DNA of 64,000 nucleotides from the NCBI RefSeq assembly GCF_014196845.1, contig NZ_JACIEM010000001.1, forward strand, positions 496,001 through 560,000. The letters run 5' to 3'. The notes under the pieces were generated by a model, which made no database searches, was not told the origin of the DNA, and worked only from the letters and a program-made list of their open reading frames with translations. Of this stretch, positions 45,996 to 60,091 are shown in pieces. The number at the start of each line of letters is the position of its first letter. Position 1 is the stretch's first letter. The DNA is from Aurantimonas endophytica. GTDB lineage: Bacteria > Pseudomonadota > Alphaproteobacteria > Rhizobiales > Rhizobiaceae. The position numbers were made by a program, and so were the translations under genes.

Positions 45996-47872
45996 CGCAG
46001 CATGGCCTTTGCGTTCTCGATGCCGGCCGCATTGATGCTGACCGGGTAGGTATTCTGGAGCAGGGTGACATAACTCTGCAGCAGATCGTCCTGGAGCATC
46101 GCCGCCATCTGCTGGCGCTCGTTCGCCGCGACGTTCGAAGCCGGGTCGGCGGGCGGTGCGACTTCGGTGACCTGCAGCAGCAGCTGCGTCCCGGGAGTGG
46201 GACCGGGCGCCGTGGCGACGGTGCCGTTACCGCCGCCGAAAGCTGCCGCCACAGCTGCCTGCCCCAGTTCTCCGGCGCCGGACTGGCGCGAGATGGCAGG
46301 AGCCGTCTGCTTCGCCACCCCGGCCTCCGCTGCGATCGCGTCGAGGCTGCCGCCGGCTTCTAGTTCGGCCCGCAGGCCCTCGATGCGTTCGGCGAGCAGA
46401 CGCTGGGTCTCGGCAGCCTTCCAGTCGGCAACGACGCGGTCGCGGACTTCGTCGAGGCTACGATCCCCCGCCGGTGTAATGGAGAGCAGGTCGTAGAAGA
46501 CGTAGCTGTTGGAGCCGAAATTGATCGGCACATTGTCGAGCCCGGGCTCGGTCTCGAAGACGCCGGCCAGCAGTTCCTGTTCGGCCGGAAGGTTCGCGAT
46601 GGGCGTTTCGTCGCGGTCGTTGCCCTGGCGGTCAGCCTCGACGGTGACGACCGTGAGTCCGGCACCGCGCGCGGCTTCCTCGAAGTCAGCTCCGCCGGCG
46701 CGGGCATCCTCGAAGGCGTTGTAGGCTGCAGCCGCGGCGTCGTTGGCGGCGACCAGCGCCAGCTCGTTGCGAACCTCCTCCGAAACCTCCTCCATCGGGC
46801 GAGCGCCCTCCGGCTGGATCTCGCTCACCCGCAAGAGCACCGGTCCGAAGCGTCCGTCGACGACGGCCGACGTCTCACCCTCGGCCAGCGCGAAGGCCGC
46901 ATCGGCAAGAGCTTGGTCCGGAATTGCGCTCCGCGCTACGAGCCCGAGATCCACGATGCTCCGCCCGGCCTGCACTGCCGCTACCTCAAAGGCCGTTCCC
47001 GCTTCGAGCTGCGCCTGTGCGGCATCGGCCGCGGCACGGTCCGGAAACACGACCTGCTGGACCCGGCGCTGTTCCGGCGTGACGTAATTCGCCCGGTGCT
47101 GCTCGTAATCGGCAGCGACCTGTTCATCCGCGATGGTTGAGGGGTCGCTGAGGGCTTCGGGCGTCAGCAGGGCGTAGGCGAAGGAGCGATATTCCGGCGC
47201 CGCGTAATTGGCCTTGTTCTCTTCGAAATAGGTCGCAAGCACCTCGTCCGAGGGATCGGCGACCGGCGTGACGATCGAGGGGGACAGGGTCACATACTCG
47301 ACCGTACGGCGCTCGCCATTATAGAGGCCGAGCGCCGTCGCGAAGGCTGCGGGGGTTTCGACTCCCTCGGCGATCGCGTCGATGATCTGTGTACGCACCG
47401 CCTCGTCGGCCTTGGTCCGGATATAGTCCTGCTCGCTCATCCCGGCATTGGCGAGGATGTTGCGGAAGGCATTGCGGGAGAAATTGCCGGAAGCGTCGTG
47501 GAAGCTTGGATCCTCGGCGATCAGCCGGGCAAGTTGCTCCTCCGAGAGTCCAAGACCGATGTTGCGACCCTGCTCGTCGAGAACGGCCCCTGCGACCAGC
47601 TGGCTGATGACGCCCTGGTCGATGCCGAACATCTGCGCTTCCTCGGCCGTCGGTTGCCGCCCGAGCTGCTGCGCCAGGCGCTGCGAGGCGCGACTGTAGG
47701 CGAGCGCGTAATCCTGTAGCGACACCTCCGTGTCGCCGGCGCTGGCGACGGTGGTGGCTTTGCCGGTCTGGAAGGCGTCGCCGATGCCCCAGACCGCGAA
47801 GCTGAGCACCAGGAGACCCAGCAGGATCTTTGCGGTCCAGCCCTTGACGCTGTCGCGGAGGGTATTGAGCAT
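45992..47872 (-). CDS. SurA_N/PPIC-domain periplasmic folding factor (PpiD-like)
   Basis: The 626-residue protein has the PpiD design: a short cytoplasmic N-terminus [15 protein letters not shown], a membrane anchor [19 protein letters not shown], a SurA_N-like helical domain (about 40-170) and two parvulin-related regions (about 235-350 and onward) with [20 protein letters not shown] and [16 protein letters not shown]. It should assist folding of newly secreted proteins near the Sec translocon. It is the first gene of the coupled run to moeA, and is divergent from tpiA. Confidence 0.9.
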   Translation of the reverse strand: MLNTLRDSVKGWTAKILLGLLVLSFAVWGIGDAFQTGKATTVASAGDTEVSLQDYALAYSRASQRLAQQLGRQPTAEEAQMFGIDQGVISQLVAGAVLDEQGRNIGLGLSEEQLARLIAEDPSFHDASGNFSRNAFRNILANAGMSEQDYIRTKADEAVRTQIIDAIAEGVETPAAFATALGLYNGERRTVEYVTLSPSIVTPVADPSDEVLATYFEENKANYAAPEYRSFAYALLTPEALSDPSTIADEQVAADYEQHRANYVTPEQRRVQQVVFPDRAAADAAQAQLEAGTAFEVAAVQAGRSIVDLGLVARSAIPDQALADAAFALAEGETSAVVDGRFGPVLLRVSEIQPEGARPMEEVSEEVRNELALVAANDAAAAAYNAFEDARAGGADFEEAARGAGLTVVTVEADRQGNDRDETPIANLPAEQELLAGVFETEPGLDNVPINFGSNSYVFYDLLSITPAGDRSLDEVRDRVVADWKAAETQRLLAERIEGLRAELEAGGSLDAIAAEAGVAKQTAPAISRQSGAGELGQAAVAAAFGGGNGTVATAPGPTPGTQLLLQVTEVAPPADPASNVAANERQQMAAMLQDDLLQSYVTLLQNTYPVSINAAGIENAKAMLR

Positions 47873-48045
47873 TCCGGTCTCCCGAGCAGGCCGGCAATCG
47901 GCGCCGTTGCGGCGAGATCGAACCGGTACAGTCCTTGGACGCGTTCTTAGGAAAGACGGTAGGCCCTGCGCAAGCAGCCGTCCGGATTTGATTTAGCATG
48001 GCCGGCCCGTTACGTCCGCGCTGGCACACCCGGGGAGGAACAAAG

Positions 48046-48807
48046 ATGACGCGACCGAAGCCACTGATTGCCGGCAATTGGAAGATGAACGGGACGCTGA
48101 GCTCCCTGCCGGAACTCGCGGAGATCGCCGCGGCAGTGCGGGATGGGGCCGGGGAGGGCCTCGACCTGCTGATCTGCCCGCCGGCGACCCTGCTTTCCGC
48201 GAGCCATGGCATTCTGGGCGATGCCGTTGCCGTGGGCGGCCAGGATTGCCACGAGGATGCGTCCGGTGCCCACACCGGTGACATCTCGGCGGCCATGCTG
48301 GCGGATGTCGGCGCCCGCTACGTCATCGTCGGCCATTCGGAGCGCCGGGCCGATCACGGCGAGAGCGACACTCTCATCAAATCCAAGGCCGAGGCGGCCT
48401 GGGCGTCTGGACTCGTGGCGATCGTCTGCGTCGGCGAGACCGATGCCCAGCGCCAGGCCGGCCAGACCCTCGATGTCCTCGGCGCCCAGCTGGACGGCTC
48501 GTTGCCGGAGGGCGTGCGGGCGGCGTCGACCGTCGTCGCCTACGAGCCGGTCTGGGCGATCGGCACGGGTCGGACGCCGACGGTCGACGATGTCCGCGAG
48601 GTGCACGATTTCATCCGCCGCACGCTCGCGGAGCGCTTTGGCGACGAAGTCGCCGGCGGCGTTCGCATCCTTTATGGCGGCTCCGTGAAGCCCTCGAACG
48701 CCGCCGAGCTGCTGGGCGTCGACAATGTCGATGGAGCACTGGTCGGTGGCGCCAGCTTGAAGGCCGCGGACTTCGTCGCGATATGCAGGGCGCGCGTCGC
48801 TTCCTGA
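48046..48807 (+). CDS. tpiA: Triosephosphate isomerase
   Basis: The 253-residue enzyme interconverts dihydroxyacetone phosphate and glyceraldehyde-3-phosphate. Catalytic residues are Lys in AGNWKMNG, His in IVGHSERR and Glu in [11 protein letters not shown], and the phosphate loop is [14 protein letters not shown] 48046 has GGGGAGG eight bases upstream; the 16-codon in-frame extension is unneeded. It starts the tpiA-secG-pyrG series. Confidence 0.97.
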   Translation: MTRPKPLIAGNWKMNGTLSSLPELAEIAAAVRDGAGEGLDLLICPPATLLSASHGILGDAVAVGGQDCHEDASGAHTGDISAAMLADVGARYVIVGHSERRADHGESDTLIKSKAEAAWASGLVAIVCVGETDAQRQAGQTLDVLGAQLDGSLPEGVRAASTVVAYEPVWAIGTGRTPTVDDVREVHDFIRRTLAERFGDEVAGGVRILYGGSVKPSNAAELLGVDNVDGALVGGASLKAADFVAICRARVAS

Positions 48808-48904
48808 GCGACGCATGGAGCGCGCCTGCCGAATCCGGTTGGAAAGCTGACCAAGCTTCTATAGAAGGCGCGCAACTCCCGAAAAGACGCGTTGCGAAAG
48901 TCCA

Positions 48905-49561
48905 ATGGAAACAATTCTCATCATCATCCACTTGGTGATCGTCATCGCGCTCGTGATCGTTGTCCTGCTGCAGCGTTCCGAGGGCGGCGCGCTCGGTATC
49001 GGCGGCGGTGGCGGCGGCATGATGACGGCGCGCGGCGCGGCCAGTGCACTGACTCGCCTGACGGCCATTCTGGCGGCTGGTTTCTTCATCACCTCGCTGT
49101 CGCTCGGCCTGCTTGCCCGCTATGGCGCCCAGCCGACGGACATTCTGGACCGGCTGCCCGTCAACCAGGGCAGCACGACCAATGACGGTGACCAGGGCGG
49201 CAGCTTGCTCGACCAGCTCGGCGGCTTGCCGGCCGAGGACGGGGCAGCGGTCGAAGGCGACCAGCCGCTCACGGTTCCGAACGGGGTGACCCCGCCGGCC
49301 GCGACACAGTCCGCGCCTGCCGCCAGCGAGTCGGCGCCGGTTGCGCCCGAGGCGCCGACCTCGACCGACGAGCCGCAGAGCGCTCCCCTCGATGTTCCGG
49401 ACGCCGACGGCAGCTCCGGGCCTGTCGGGGAGACCGGGGCCAATCCAGGCGAGAGCGTGCCGAACGCGGCCGAGGAGCCAACGGTCCCGCCGGCGGAAGC
49501 GCCGCCGGCAGGCACGGATGGCCCGGCCACCGGCAACACGACCGGCACGAACCAGCAGTAG
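48905..49561 (+). CDS. secG: Protein-export membrane protein SecG
   Basis: The protein starts METILIIIHLVIVIALVIVV, followed by the SecG motif LLQRSEGGALGIGGGGGGMM and a second span LTAILAAGFFITSLSLGLLA. SecG supports SecYE translocation. At 218 residues it is about twice the E. coli length: residues 85-218 form a low-complexity Ala/Pro/Glu/Thr-rich tail ending with TGNTTGTNQQ. Long tails of this type are known in alphaproteobacterial SecG. It lies between tpiA and pyrG. Confidence 0.93.
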   Translation: METILIIIHLVIVIALVIVVLLQRSEGGALGIGGGGGGMMTARGAASALTRLTAILAAGFFITSLSLGLLARYGAQPTDILDRLPVNQGSTTNDGDQGGSLLDQLGGLPAEDGAAVEGDQPLTVPNGVTPPAATQSAPAASESAPVAPEAPTSTDEPQSAPLDVPDADGSSGPVGETGANPGESVPNAAEEPTVPPAEAPPAGTDGPATGNTTGTNQQ

Positions 49562-51307
<1,746 letters not shown>

Positions 51308-51396
51308 CCGCGGCGTCGGGCGAGGCAGCCCGGCGGTGTTGACGGTTGCTCTGGGCGGAACTGGTCATGCCTTTGCAGTTGCCATAGGGCCAAGCC

Positions 51397-52266
51397 ATGC
51401 GACCCATCGACCATGTCGTCCTACCGTTCCCGGATCTGCCGTCAGCCCGATCCCGTCTTGAAGCTCTGGGCTTCACGGTGGCGCCGGATGCGGTGCATCC
51501 GTTCGGCACCGGCAATGCCTGCGTGTTCTTCGCCGATGGCGCCTATCTGGAGCCGCTGGCGGTGGTCGACCACGGCGCTTACGGCGATGCGCTCGGCGAG
51601 GGCAATCTCTTTGTCCAGCATGATGCGGCCTTCCGCAGCGCCAATCCGCTGCCCGCCTTCTCGGGCCTCGCGCTCCGCTCGGACGACGCGCTGGTCGATC
51701 GCGACACACTGGCCGAGCACGGGCTGGGCGAGGACGGCGTCGTCGAGTTCTCCCGCGATCTCGTCTCTCCCGACGGCACCAGCGCGACCTTGTCTTTCCG
51801 CCTGACCTTCGCGCGCTCGCCCGCCGATTTCGGCGCGACGTTGTTCTTCTGCCAGAAGCTGCATCGCATGGCCCCGGACCGCGCCGCGCTGACCTGTCAC
51901 CCGAACGGGGTCACCGGTCTTTCGCGGATCGTGCTTGTCGGCGAGGTCTCCCCCGCCACCCGTCTGCTGCTGGAGTCCGCGTCCGGCGTGCTGCCGACCG
52001 CAGAGGGTGCCGGGACCCTGCGCCTGGCGTTGGCTGAATCGGCGCTCGAGATCGTCACCGACGACATCGCGGCCGAGCGTTACGGTTCATGCCGCAAGGA
52101 CGGACGCGGCCTGGTCATCGCTGGGATTGTCTTGTCAGTCACGGACCTGGTGGCAACCCGCGCCGCGGTCGGCTCTGCGGTTCTTTCGGATCAGCCAGGC
52201 CGGCTGACCGTCCCGCTCGACGCCGGCGGCTCTGCCTTCATCACCTTCGAGGAAACCCCCGCATGA
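51397..52266 (+). CDS. VOC (glyoxalase-like) family protein
   Basis: The 289-residue protein has the Glyoxalase_3-like VOC pattern: MRPIDHVVLPFPDLPSARSR with a His at residue 6, FADGAYLEPLAVVDHGAYG, and a repeated second half with FCQKLHRMAPDRAALTCHPN. VOC folds bind a metal with His and Glu, but the substrate here is unknown. Its stop overlaps the kdsA start (ATGA), so it is co-translated with kdsA. The pairing is noted in other Hyphomicrobiales as far as I recall. Confidence 0.85.
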   Translation: MRPIDHVVLPFPDLPSARSRLEALGFTVAPDAVHPFGTGNACVFFADGAYLEPLAVVDHGAYGDALGEGNLFVQHDAAFRSANPLPAFSGLALRSDDALVDRDTLAEHGLGEDGVVEFSRDLVSPDGTSATLSFRLTFARSPADFGATLFFCQKLHRMAPDRAALTCHPNGVTGLSRIVLVGEVSPATRLLLESASGVLPTAEGAGTLRLALAESALEIVTDDIAAERYGSCRKDGRGLVIAGIVLSVTDLVATRAAVGSAVLSDQPGRLTVPLDAGGSAFITFEETPA

Positions 52267-53102
52267 CCGTCACCAATACGAGCGTCGCCGCCGGACAGGC
52301 GGTGTTCGACAATGCCCGCCCCTTCGCGCTGATTGCCGGCCCCTGCCAGATGGAGAGCCGCGACCACGCGATGATGATCGCCGAGCGGATGAAGCGCATC
52401 ACCGACGATCTCGGCATCGGCTTCGTCTTCAAGGCGAGCTTCGACAAGGCCAACCGTACCAGCCTGTCCGGCCGACGCGGTATCGGCCTCTCCGCCGCGC
52501 TGCCGGTGTTCGAGGAGATCGCCCGGACCTTCGGCCTGCCGGTGCTGACCGACGTCCACACCGAGGAGCAGTGCCGCGAGGCGGCGGTGATCTGCGACAT
52601 ATTGCAGATCCCGGCCTTCCTCTGCCGCCAGACCGACCTGTTGATCGCCGCGGCCGAGACCGGCCGGGTGGTCAACATCAAGAAGGGCCAATTCCTCGCG
52701 CCCTGGGACATGAAGAACGTCCTCGCCAAGGTGACCGAGAGCGGCAACGCCAACGTGCTGCTCACCGAGCGCGGCGTCTCCTTCGGCTACAACACGCTGG
52801 TCTCGGACTTCCGCGCCCTGCCGATCATGGCGGAGACCGGCGCGCCGATCGTCTTCGACGCGACGCATTCGGTCCAGCAGCCGGGCGGGCAGGGCGGCTC
52901 CTCGGGCGGGGAACGCCGCTTCGTCGAGACACTGTCGCGTGCCGCGATCGCCGTCGGCGTCGCCGGGCTGTTCATCGAGACCCACGACGACCCCGACAAC
53001 GCGCCGTCGGATGGGCCGAACATGGTGCCGCTCGACCGCATGCCCGAGTTGCTGAAGCGCCTGCAGGCGCTGGATGCAGTGGCGAAGGGGTTTGACGCTT
53101 AA
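52263..53102 (+). CDS. kdsA: 3-deoxy-8-phosphooctulonate synthase (KDO8P synthase)
   Basis: The 279-residue DAHP/KDO8P-family barrel condenses PEP with arabinose-5-phosphate to make Kdo-8-phosphate for lipopolysaccharide. Motifs are FALIAGPCQMESRDHAMMIA, FKASFDKANRTSLSGRRGIG, KKGQFLAPWDMKNVL and FDATHSVQQPGGQGGSSGGE. The Cys in AGPC fits the metal-dependent class; E. coli-type enzymes have Asn at the equivalent position. It overlaps the VOC gene. Confidence 0.97.
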   Translation: MTVTNTSVAAGQAVFDNARPFALIAGPCQMESRDHAMMIAERMKRITDDLGIGFVFKASFDKANRTSLSGRRGIGLSAALPVFEEIARTFGLPVLTDVHTEEQCREAAVICDILQIPAFLCRQTDLLIAAAETGRVVNIKKGQFLAPWDMKNVLAKVTESGNANVLLTERGVSFGYNTLVSDFRALPIMAETGAPIVFDATHSVQQPGGQGGSSGGERRFVETLSRAAIAVGVAGLFIETHDDPDNAPSDGPNMVPLDRMPELLKRLQALDAVAKGFDA

Positions 53103-53139
53103 CGTCGACGGCTCGAACGTTCGCCGAGGGGGACGCATA

Positions 53140-53598
53140 TTGGCTTTGAAGACACCAACGGCCGTCAGCCTTGGACGAGCGATATGGCTTTGCTGGTTGG
53201 CGTTCACGAATCCCGCGGCATTCGACGAGGAAGAGGTAGTGGATAGTGATCGACTGCATCGCCAGCCAGACCTACCCGCTAGACCAAGAATAAGCCTCGT
53301 TAGGGATGCGCTCTGGCAGTCCTTTTGCCTGGCCGCGATTGCCGCATTAGCCGGTGCGGTCGTAGGCTTAGGAGCAGGCGCTTTCCTTGGGTACTCCAAG
53401 GCCGCTGTGACAGCGCTTGCTGTAGTCGGGACCGGCGTTCTCCTTTGGGCGACACTGGCGATGAAAGGCTGGGAGATCCAGACCTTCTCAAATGCTTCGC
53501 TTACGGAGCGCGTAAACCGATGGATTTTTCGCTCCCTTTACGGGTTTGGCACCTTCATTCTGGTTATGGCAGTGGTTTGGGGTGCCTTTCCTAGCTGA
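53140..53598 (+). CDS. Hypothetical two- to three-span membrane protein
   Basis: The frame encodes about 152 residues with two clear hydrophobic segments, SFCLAAIAALAGAVVGLGAG and AAVTALAVVGTGVLLWATLA, plus a C-terminal segment YGFGTFILVMAVVWGAF. A TTG at 53140 has GAGGGGG seven bases upstream, so I prefer it to the ATG at 53074, which overlaps kdsA by 29 bases. I recognise no family. Composition is less GC-rich than the neighbours, which hints at a recent or fast-evolving gene. Confidence 0.55.
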   Translation: MALKTPTAVSLGRAIWLCWLAFTNPAAFDEEEVVDSDRLHRQPDLPARPRISLVRDALWQSFCLAAIAALAGAVVGLGAGAFLGYSKAAVTALAVVGTGVLLWATLAMKGWEIQTFSNASLTERVNRWIFRSLYGFGTFILVMAVVWGAFPS

Positions 53599-53664
53599 TT
53601 GGAAGTGTCGAATCGCACTTTGTTCACACTGCCCAACGTTTCCCTTGTGCTGCGGCTGCGATAA

Positions 53665-54972
<1,308 letters not shown>

Positions 54973-55090
54973 GAGGTTCCCCCGAGGCCGCGCCGCCCCT
55001 TTGCGAGAGCGGTGCGGCTGACGAAGCTGCGCGCGTGGTTTACGCGCTCTTAATCCCGCTCGTGAGAGTGTCGGGCTCCCGGAGGGCCCG

Positions 55091-55411
55091 ATGCGCACGA
55101 TTCAGAAACGACCCACCCAGATCGGACGGCTGATCGTTCCGGCGATCACCGCCAGCTTCCTCGCCTATTTCGCAATCCACGCGCAGAGCGGCAAATACGG
55201 GCTCGAGGCGCGGGCTTCCTTGACGCGCGAGCTGGCGGTTCGTTCAGCGCATCTCGACGAGCTGACGCGCGAGCGCGAGGCGCTGGAGCAGCGGGTGCAG
55301 CTGCTGCATGACGGGACGCTGGAGCGTGACATGATCGACGAACGCGCGCGTCGCAGCCTCAACGTGGCGATGGAGGACGAAATCGTCATCCTGCGCAACG
55401 ATTTCCGCTAA
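55091..55411 (+). CDS. FtsB/DivIC-like septum formation initiator protein
   Basis: The 106-residue protein has a membrane anchor (about residues 10-30, GRLIVPAITASFLAYFAIHA) and a coiled-coil of Leu/Glu/Arg heptads (LTREREALEQRVQLLHDGTL), ending with ARRSLNVAMEDEIVIL. This is the FtsB/DivIC family, which in division complexes bridges FtsL and FtsQ. Placement between eno and pdhA is the usual alphaproteobacterial locus. The 118-base upstream gap is GC-rich. Confidence 0.88.
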   Translation: MRTIQKRPTQIGRLIVPAITASFLAYFAIHAQSGKYGLEARASLTRELAVRSAHLDELTREREALEQRVQLLHDGTLERDMIDERARRSLNVAMEDEIVILRNDFR

Positions 55412-55440
55412 CCTGCGAGAACGACTGCCAAAAACATCAT

Positions 55441-55523
55441 AACCGTAAATCGGTTAAATTGCTGCTCCGCAGCAGATTAACTGAATACGGATTAAAATGC
55501 GGTCCCCGCGGCCGAAAGGCCGC
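55441..55523 (+). promoter_or_regulatory. Three inverted repeats upstream of pdhA
   Basis: Three hairpin-forming elements follow each other: AACCG-TAAAT-CGGTT (55441-55455), TTAA-att-GCTGC-tcc-GCAGC-aga-TTAA (55454-55480) and GCGGCC-GAAA-GGCCGC (55508-55523). They lie 90-170 bases before pdhA. The first two are AT-rich outside and could be operators for a regulator; the last is an RNA hairpin candidate, possibly an ftsB-type gene terminator without a T-run. Confidence 0.45.
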
Positions 55524-55610
55524 TCGTTCGCTTGATGGGGGCGCGACGGTCACTATACTCCCGGCAAGAATTTGGGGCCGCCTGTCGGCCGATCAAGACC
55601 CGGAGCACCC

Positions 55611-56729
55611 ATGGCGACCAGGCAGAACAAGTCACCCGCTCCCGGCGGGGCAACGCAGGGCGCCGGAACGATGGCGGCCGACACGCCGGAATCGTCCACC
55701 GGAATCGTCGCCACGCTGGAGCAATACGTCCCGCCGCTGCCGGTAGAGTTTTCCCGCGAGGCCGAACTGCAGGCCTATCGCGACATGCTGCTGATCCGCC
55801 GCTTCGAGGAAAAGGCCGGCCAGCTCTACGGCATGGGCTTCATCGGCGGGTTCTGCCACCTCTATATCGGCCAGGAAGCTGTCGTCGTCGGCATGCAGAT
55901 GGCAATGAAGGAGGGTGACCAGGTCATCACCGGCTATCGCGACCACGGTCACATGCTCGCCACCGGCATGGAGGCCCGCGGCGTGATGGCAGAGCTCACC
56001 GGCCGCCGCTCGGGCTATTCCAAGGGCAAGGGCGGCTCGATGCACATGTTCTCGAAAGAGAAGAAGTTCTACGGGGGCCACGGCATCGTCGGCGCCCAGG
56101 TGCCGATCGGCACCGGCCTCGCCTTCGCCAACCGCTACAACGGCAACGATTCGATCTCGATCACCTATTTCGGCGACGGCGCTTCCAACCAGGGCCAGGT
56201 CTACGAGAGCTTCAACATGGCCTCGCTGTGGAAGCTGCCGGTGGTCTACGTCATCGAGAACAACCGCTACGCCATGGGCACGTCGGTCAGCCGGGCCTCG
56301 GCGGAGACGAATTTCGCCCATCGCGGCCTGTCCTTCAAGATTCCCGGCATCCAGGTCGACGGCATGGACGTGCGGGCGGTGAAGGCTGCCGGGGATCTCG
56401 CCGCCGCCCATTGCCGCAAGGGCGACGGGCCGATCATCCTCGAGATGATGACCTATCGCTATCGCGGCCACTCGATGTCGGATCCGGCCAAGTACCGCAC
56501 CCGCGACGAGGTGCAGAAGATGCGCGCCGAGTCCGACCCGATCGAGCAGGTGAAGCAGCGGCTTCTCGGGCCGCACGGCCTGAGCGAGGACGAGGTCAAG
56601 GCGATCGACAAGGACGTGCGCGAGATCGTCGCCGATGCGGCCGACTTCGCCCAGAACGATCCCGAGCCCGACGTGTCCGAGCTGTGGACGGATATCTACG
56701 CGGACGCCGTTCCGCAGGCGGCCGAGTAA
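55611..56729 (+). CDS. pdhA: Pyruvate dehydrogenase E1 component, alpha subunit
   Basis: The 372-residue subunit binds thiamine diphosphate and decarboxylates pyruvate. The TPP-binding motif is [20 protein letters not shown], with [11 protein letters not shown]-like [20 protein letters not shown] and [20 protein letters not shown] at the start of the domain. A 40-residue Ser/Thr-rich N-terminal tail precedes the fold. ATG 55611 is the start. pdhB follows ten bases after the stop. Confidence 0.97.
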   Translation: MATRQNKSPAPGGATQGAGTMAADTPESSTGIVATLEQYVPPLPVEFSREAELQAYRDMLLIRRFEEKAGQLYGMGFIGGFCHLYIGQEAVVVGMQMAMKEGDQVITGYRDHGHMLATGMEARGVMAELTGRRSGYSKGKGGSMHMFSKEKKFYGGHGIVGAQVPIGTGLAFANRYNGNDSISITYFGDGASNQGQVYESFNMASLWKLPVVYVIENNRYAMGTSVSRASAETNFAHRGLSFKIPGIQVDGMDVRAVKAAGDLAAAHCRKGDGPIILEMMTYRYRGHSMSDPAKYRTRDEVQKMRAESDPIEQVKQRLLGPHGLSEDEVKAIDKDVREIVADAADFAQNDPEPDVSELWTDIYADAVPQAAE

Positions 56730-56739
56730 GGGGACGACC

Positions 56740-58164
<1,425 letters not shown>

Positions 58165-58168
58165 GGCG

Positions 58169-58672
58169 ATGGCCGCAGAAGCTGCTCACGACGACCGGCA
58201 GCCGCCCGCGGATGGCGGCACGCTCGTGATCACCCGGACGGTCGGCGCTGATCCGCGATCCGTGTGGGCATGCCTGACCGAGCCGGACTGCTTCAAGGCC
58301 TGGTGGCGCGACAATCTTGAATTCGAGCCGGCGCTCGGCGGACGCTTCGCCGAGCCCTGGACCGATCCGTCCGGGCGCCGGAAGACGACGACGGCCGAGG
58401 TGACGGCGTTTCATCCGCCGAAGGGCTTCGTCATGGTCTGGGCAGACGAGGACTGGGACTTCGACACGATCGTCTCGGTGTCCCTGGAGCCTTCGGGTGA
58501 CGGCACGCACGTGACCATCGAACACCAGGGCTGGGAGAAAGCGCCGGAACCCGACCGGGCGACGCTCCTGCTCGATCATCGCGACGGCTGGCAGCGGCAT
58601 CTCGCCGGGCTGGCCACCCACGCGGAAGAACATCACGCCCGGCGCAAGGGCAACCTGCGCAACGGCCACTGA
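58169..58672 (+). CDS. SRPBCC (AHSA1-like) domain protein embedded in the PDH operon
   Basis: The 167-residue protein has the START/AHSA1-like fold: TLVITRTVGADPRSVWACLT, then FKAWWRDNLEFEPALGGRF, AEVTAFHPPKGFVMVW and a C-terminal helix with LDHRDGWQRHLAGLATHAEE. It lies four bases after pdhB and twelve before pdhC, so it must be co-transcribed with the complex. No role is established. AHSA1-type domains bind hydrophobic ligands or chaperones. The N-terminal 22 residues are low-complexity. Confidence 0.88.
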   Translation: MAAEAAHDDRQPPADGGTLVITRTVGADPRSVWACLTEPDCFKAWWRDNLEFEPALGGRFAEPWTDPSGRRKTTTAEVTAFHPPKGFVMVWADEDWDFDTIVSVSLEPSGDGTHVTIEHQGWEKAPEPDRATLLLDHRDGWQRHLAGLATHAEEHHARRKGNLRNGH

Positions 58673-58684
58673 GGAGACGCCCGG

Positions 58685-60088
58685 ATGCCGATCAACGTCA
58701 CGATGCCCGCGCTGTCGCCGACCATGGAGGAGGGCAACCTCGCCAAATGGCTGGTGAAGGAGGGTGACAAGGTCGCTTCCGGCGACGTCATTGCCGAGAT
58801 AGAGACCGACAAGGCCACGATGGAAGTCGAGGCCGTGGACGAGGGGACGGTCGCGAAGATCCTGGTCCCGGCCGGCACCGAGGGGGTCAAGGTCAACGAC
58901 GTGATCGCCATCCTGGCGGCGGAGGGCGAGGATGCCGCGGCCGCGGCCAAGGGCGAGGGGTCGGGCGGTTCTGCTCCAGCCTCCGCGGACGGCGGTGCCA
59001 TAGCGGCAGATCCGAAGGCCGACGCCGCATCGAGTAGCACCGCGCCGGCGAAGGAAGCGCCGCCGAGTCCGCGCACCGGGGCAACCGACGATTCGCCAAA
59101 ACCGGCGCCGGCTCGCAACGAGGGAGAGCGCGTCTTTGCGTCGCCGCTGGCGCGCCGGCTGGCGAAGGAAGCCGGGATCGACGTCACCACGATCGCCGGC
59201 TCCGGCCCGCACGGGCGCGTGGTCAAGGCGGATGTCGAGGCAGCCGCGAAGGACGGCGGCAAGCCCGCACCCGCAGCAGCGCCTGACAAGGCCGCGCCCG
59301 CAACGGCTGCGGCGCCGGCGGCATCCGCGCCGAAGGGCGCCAGCGACGAGCAGATCCGCAAGCTCTTCGCCGAGGGATCGTACGAAGCCATCCCGCACGA
59401 CGGCATGCGCAAGACCATCGCCCGCAGGCTGGTCGAGGCAAAGTCGACGATCCCGCATTTCTACCTGACGATCGACTGCGAACTCGACGCGCTCCTGGCG
59501 CTCCGCCAGCAGCTGAACGCCGCGGCACCGATGGTGAAGGGCGAGAGCGGCGACCGCCCGGCCTACAAGCTTTCGGTCAACGACATGATCATCAAGGCGA
59601 TGGCTCTTGCGTTGAAGGCGGTGCCTGCCGCCAACGCCTCGTGGACGGAGTCTGCGATGCTCGTCCACAAGCACGCCGATGTCGGCGTCGCCGTCTCGAT
59701 CGAGGGTGGGCTGATCACCCCGATCATCCGCCGCGCCGAGGAAAAGACGCTTTCGGCGATCTCGAACGAGATGAAGGACCTTGCCAAGCGCGCTCGGGCC
59801 CGCAAGCTGAAGCCCGAGGAGTATCAGGGCGGCACCACCGCGGTGTCCAATCTCGGCATGTTCGGGATCAAGGATTTCGCCGCGGTGATCAATCCACCCC
59901 ATGCGACGATCCTGGCGGTCGGCGCCGGCGAGCCTCGGGCCGTGGTCAAGAACGGCGCTGTCGTGGTTGCGACGGTGATGAGCGTCACCCTCTCCACCGA
60001 CCACCGGGCCGTCGACGGCGCCCTCGGCGCCGAACTCCTTGGCGCGTTCCGGCAGCTGATCGAGAATCCCATGTCGATGCTGGTCTAG
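58685..60088 (+). CDS. pdhC: Dihydrolipoyllysine acetyltransferase (E2) of pyruvate dehydrogenase
   Basis: The 467-residue E2 core protein has a lipoyl domain (1-80, Lys near 43), an Ala/Pro-rich linker, a peripheral subunit-binding domain (about 150-185, [20 protein letters not shown]) and a catalytic domain with [20 protein letters not shown] and the active-site [15 protein letters not shown] (His near 440, Asp near 444). It forms the acetyl-transferring core. Length is typical. Confidence 0.98.
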   Translation: MPINVTMPALSPTMEEGNLAKWLVKEGDKVASGDVIAEIETDKATMEVEAVDEGTVAKILVPAGTEGVKVNDVIAILAAEGEDAAAAAKGEGSGGSAPASADGGAIAADPKADAASSSTAPAKEAPPSPRTGATDDSPKPAPARNEGERVFASPLARRLAKEAGIDVTTIAGSGPHGRVVKADVEAAAKDGGKPAPAAAPDKAAPATAAAPAASAPKGASDEQIRKLFAEGSYEAIPHDGMRKTIARRLVEAKSTIPHFYLTIDCELDALLALRQQLNAAAPMVKGESGDRPAYKLSVNDMIIKAMALALKAVPAANASWTESAMLVHKHADVGVAVSIEGGLITPIIRRAEEKTLSAISNEMKDLAKRARARKLKPEEYQGGTTAVSNLGMFGIKDFAAVINPPHATILAVGAGEPRAVVKNGAVVVATVMSVTLSTDHRAVDGALGAELLGAFRQLIENPMSMLV

Positions 60089-60091
60089 GCG

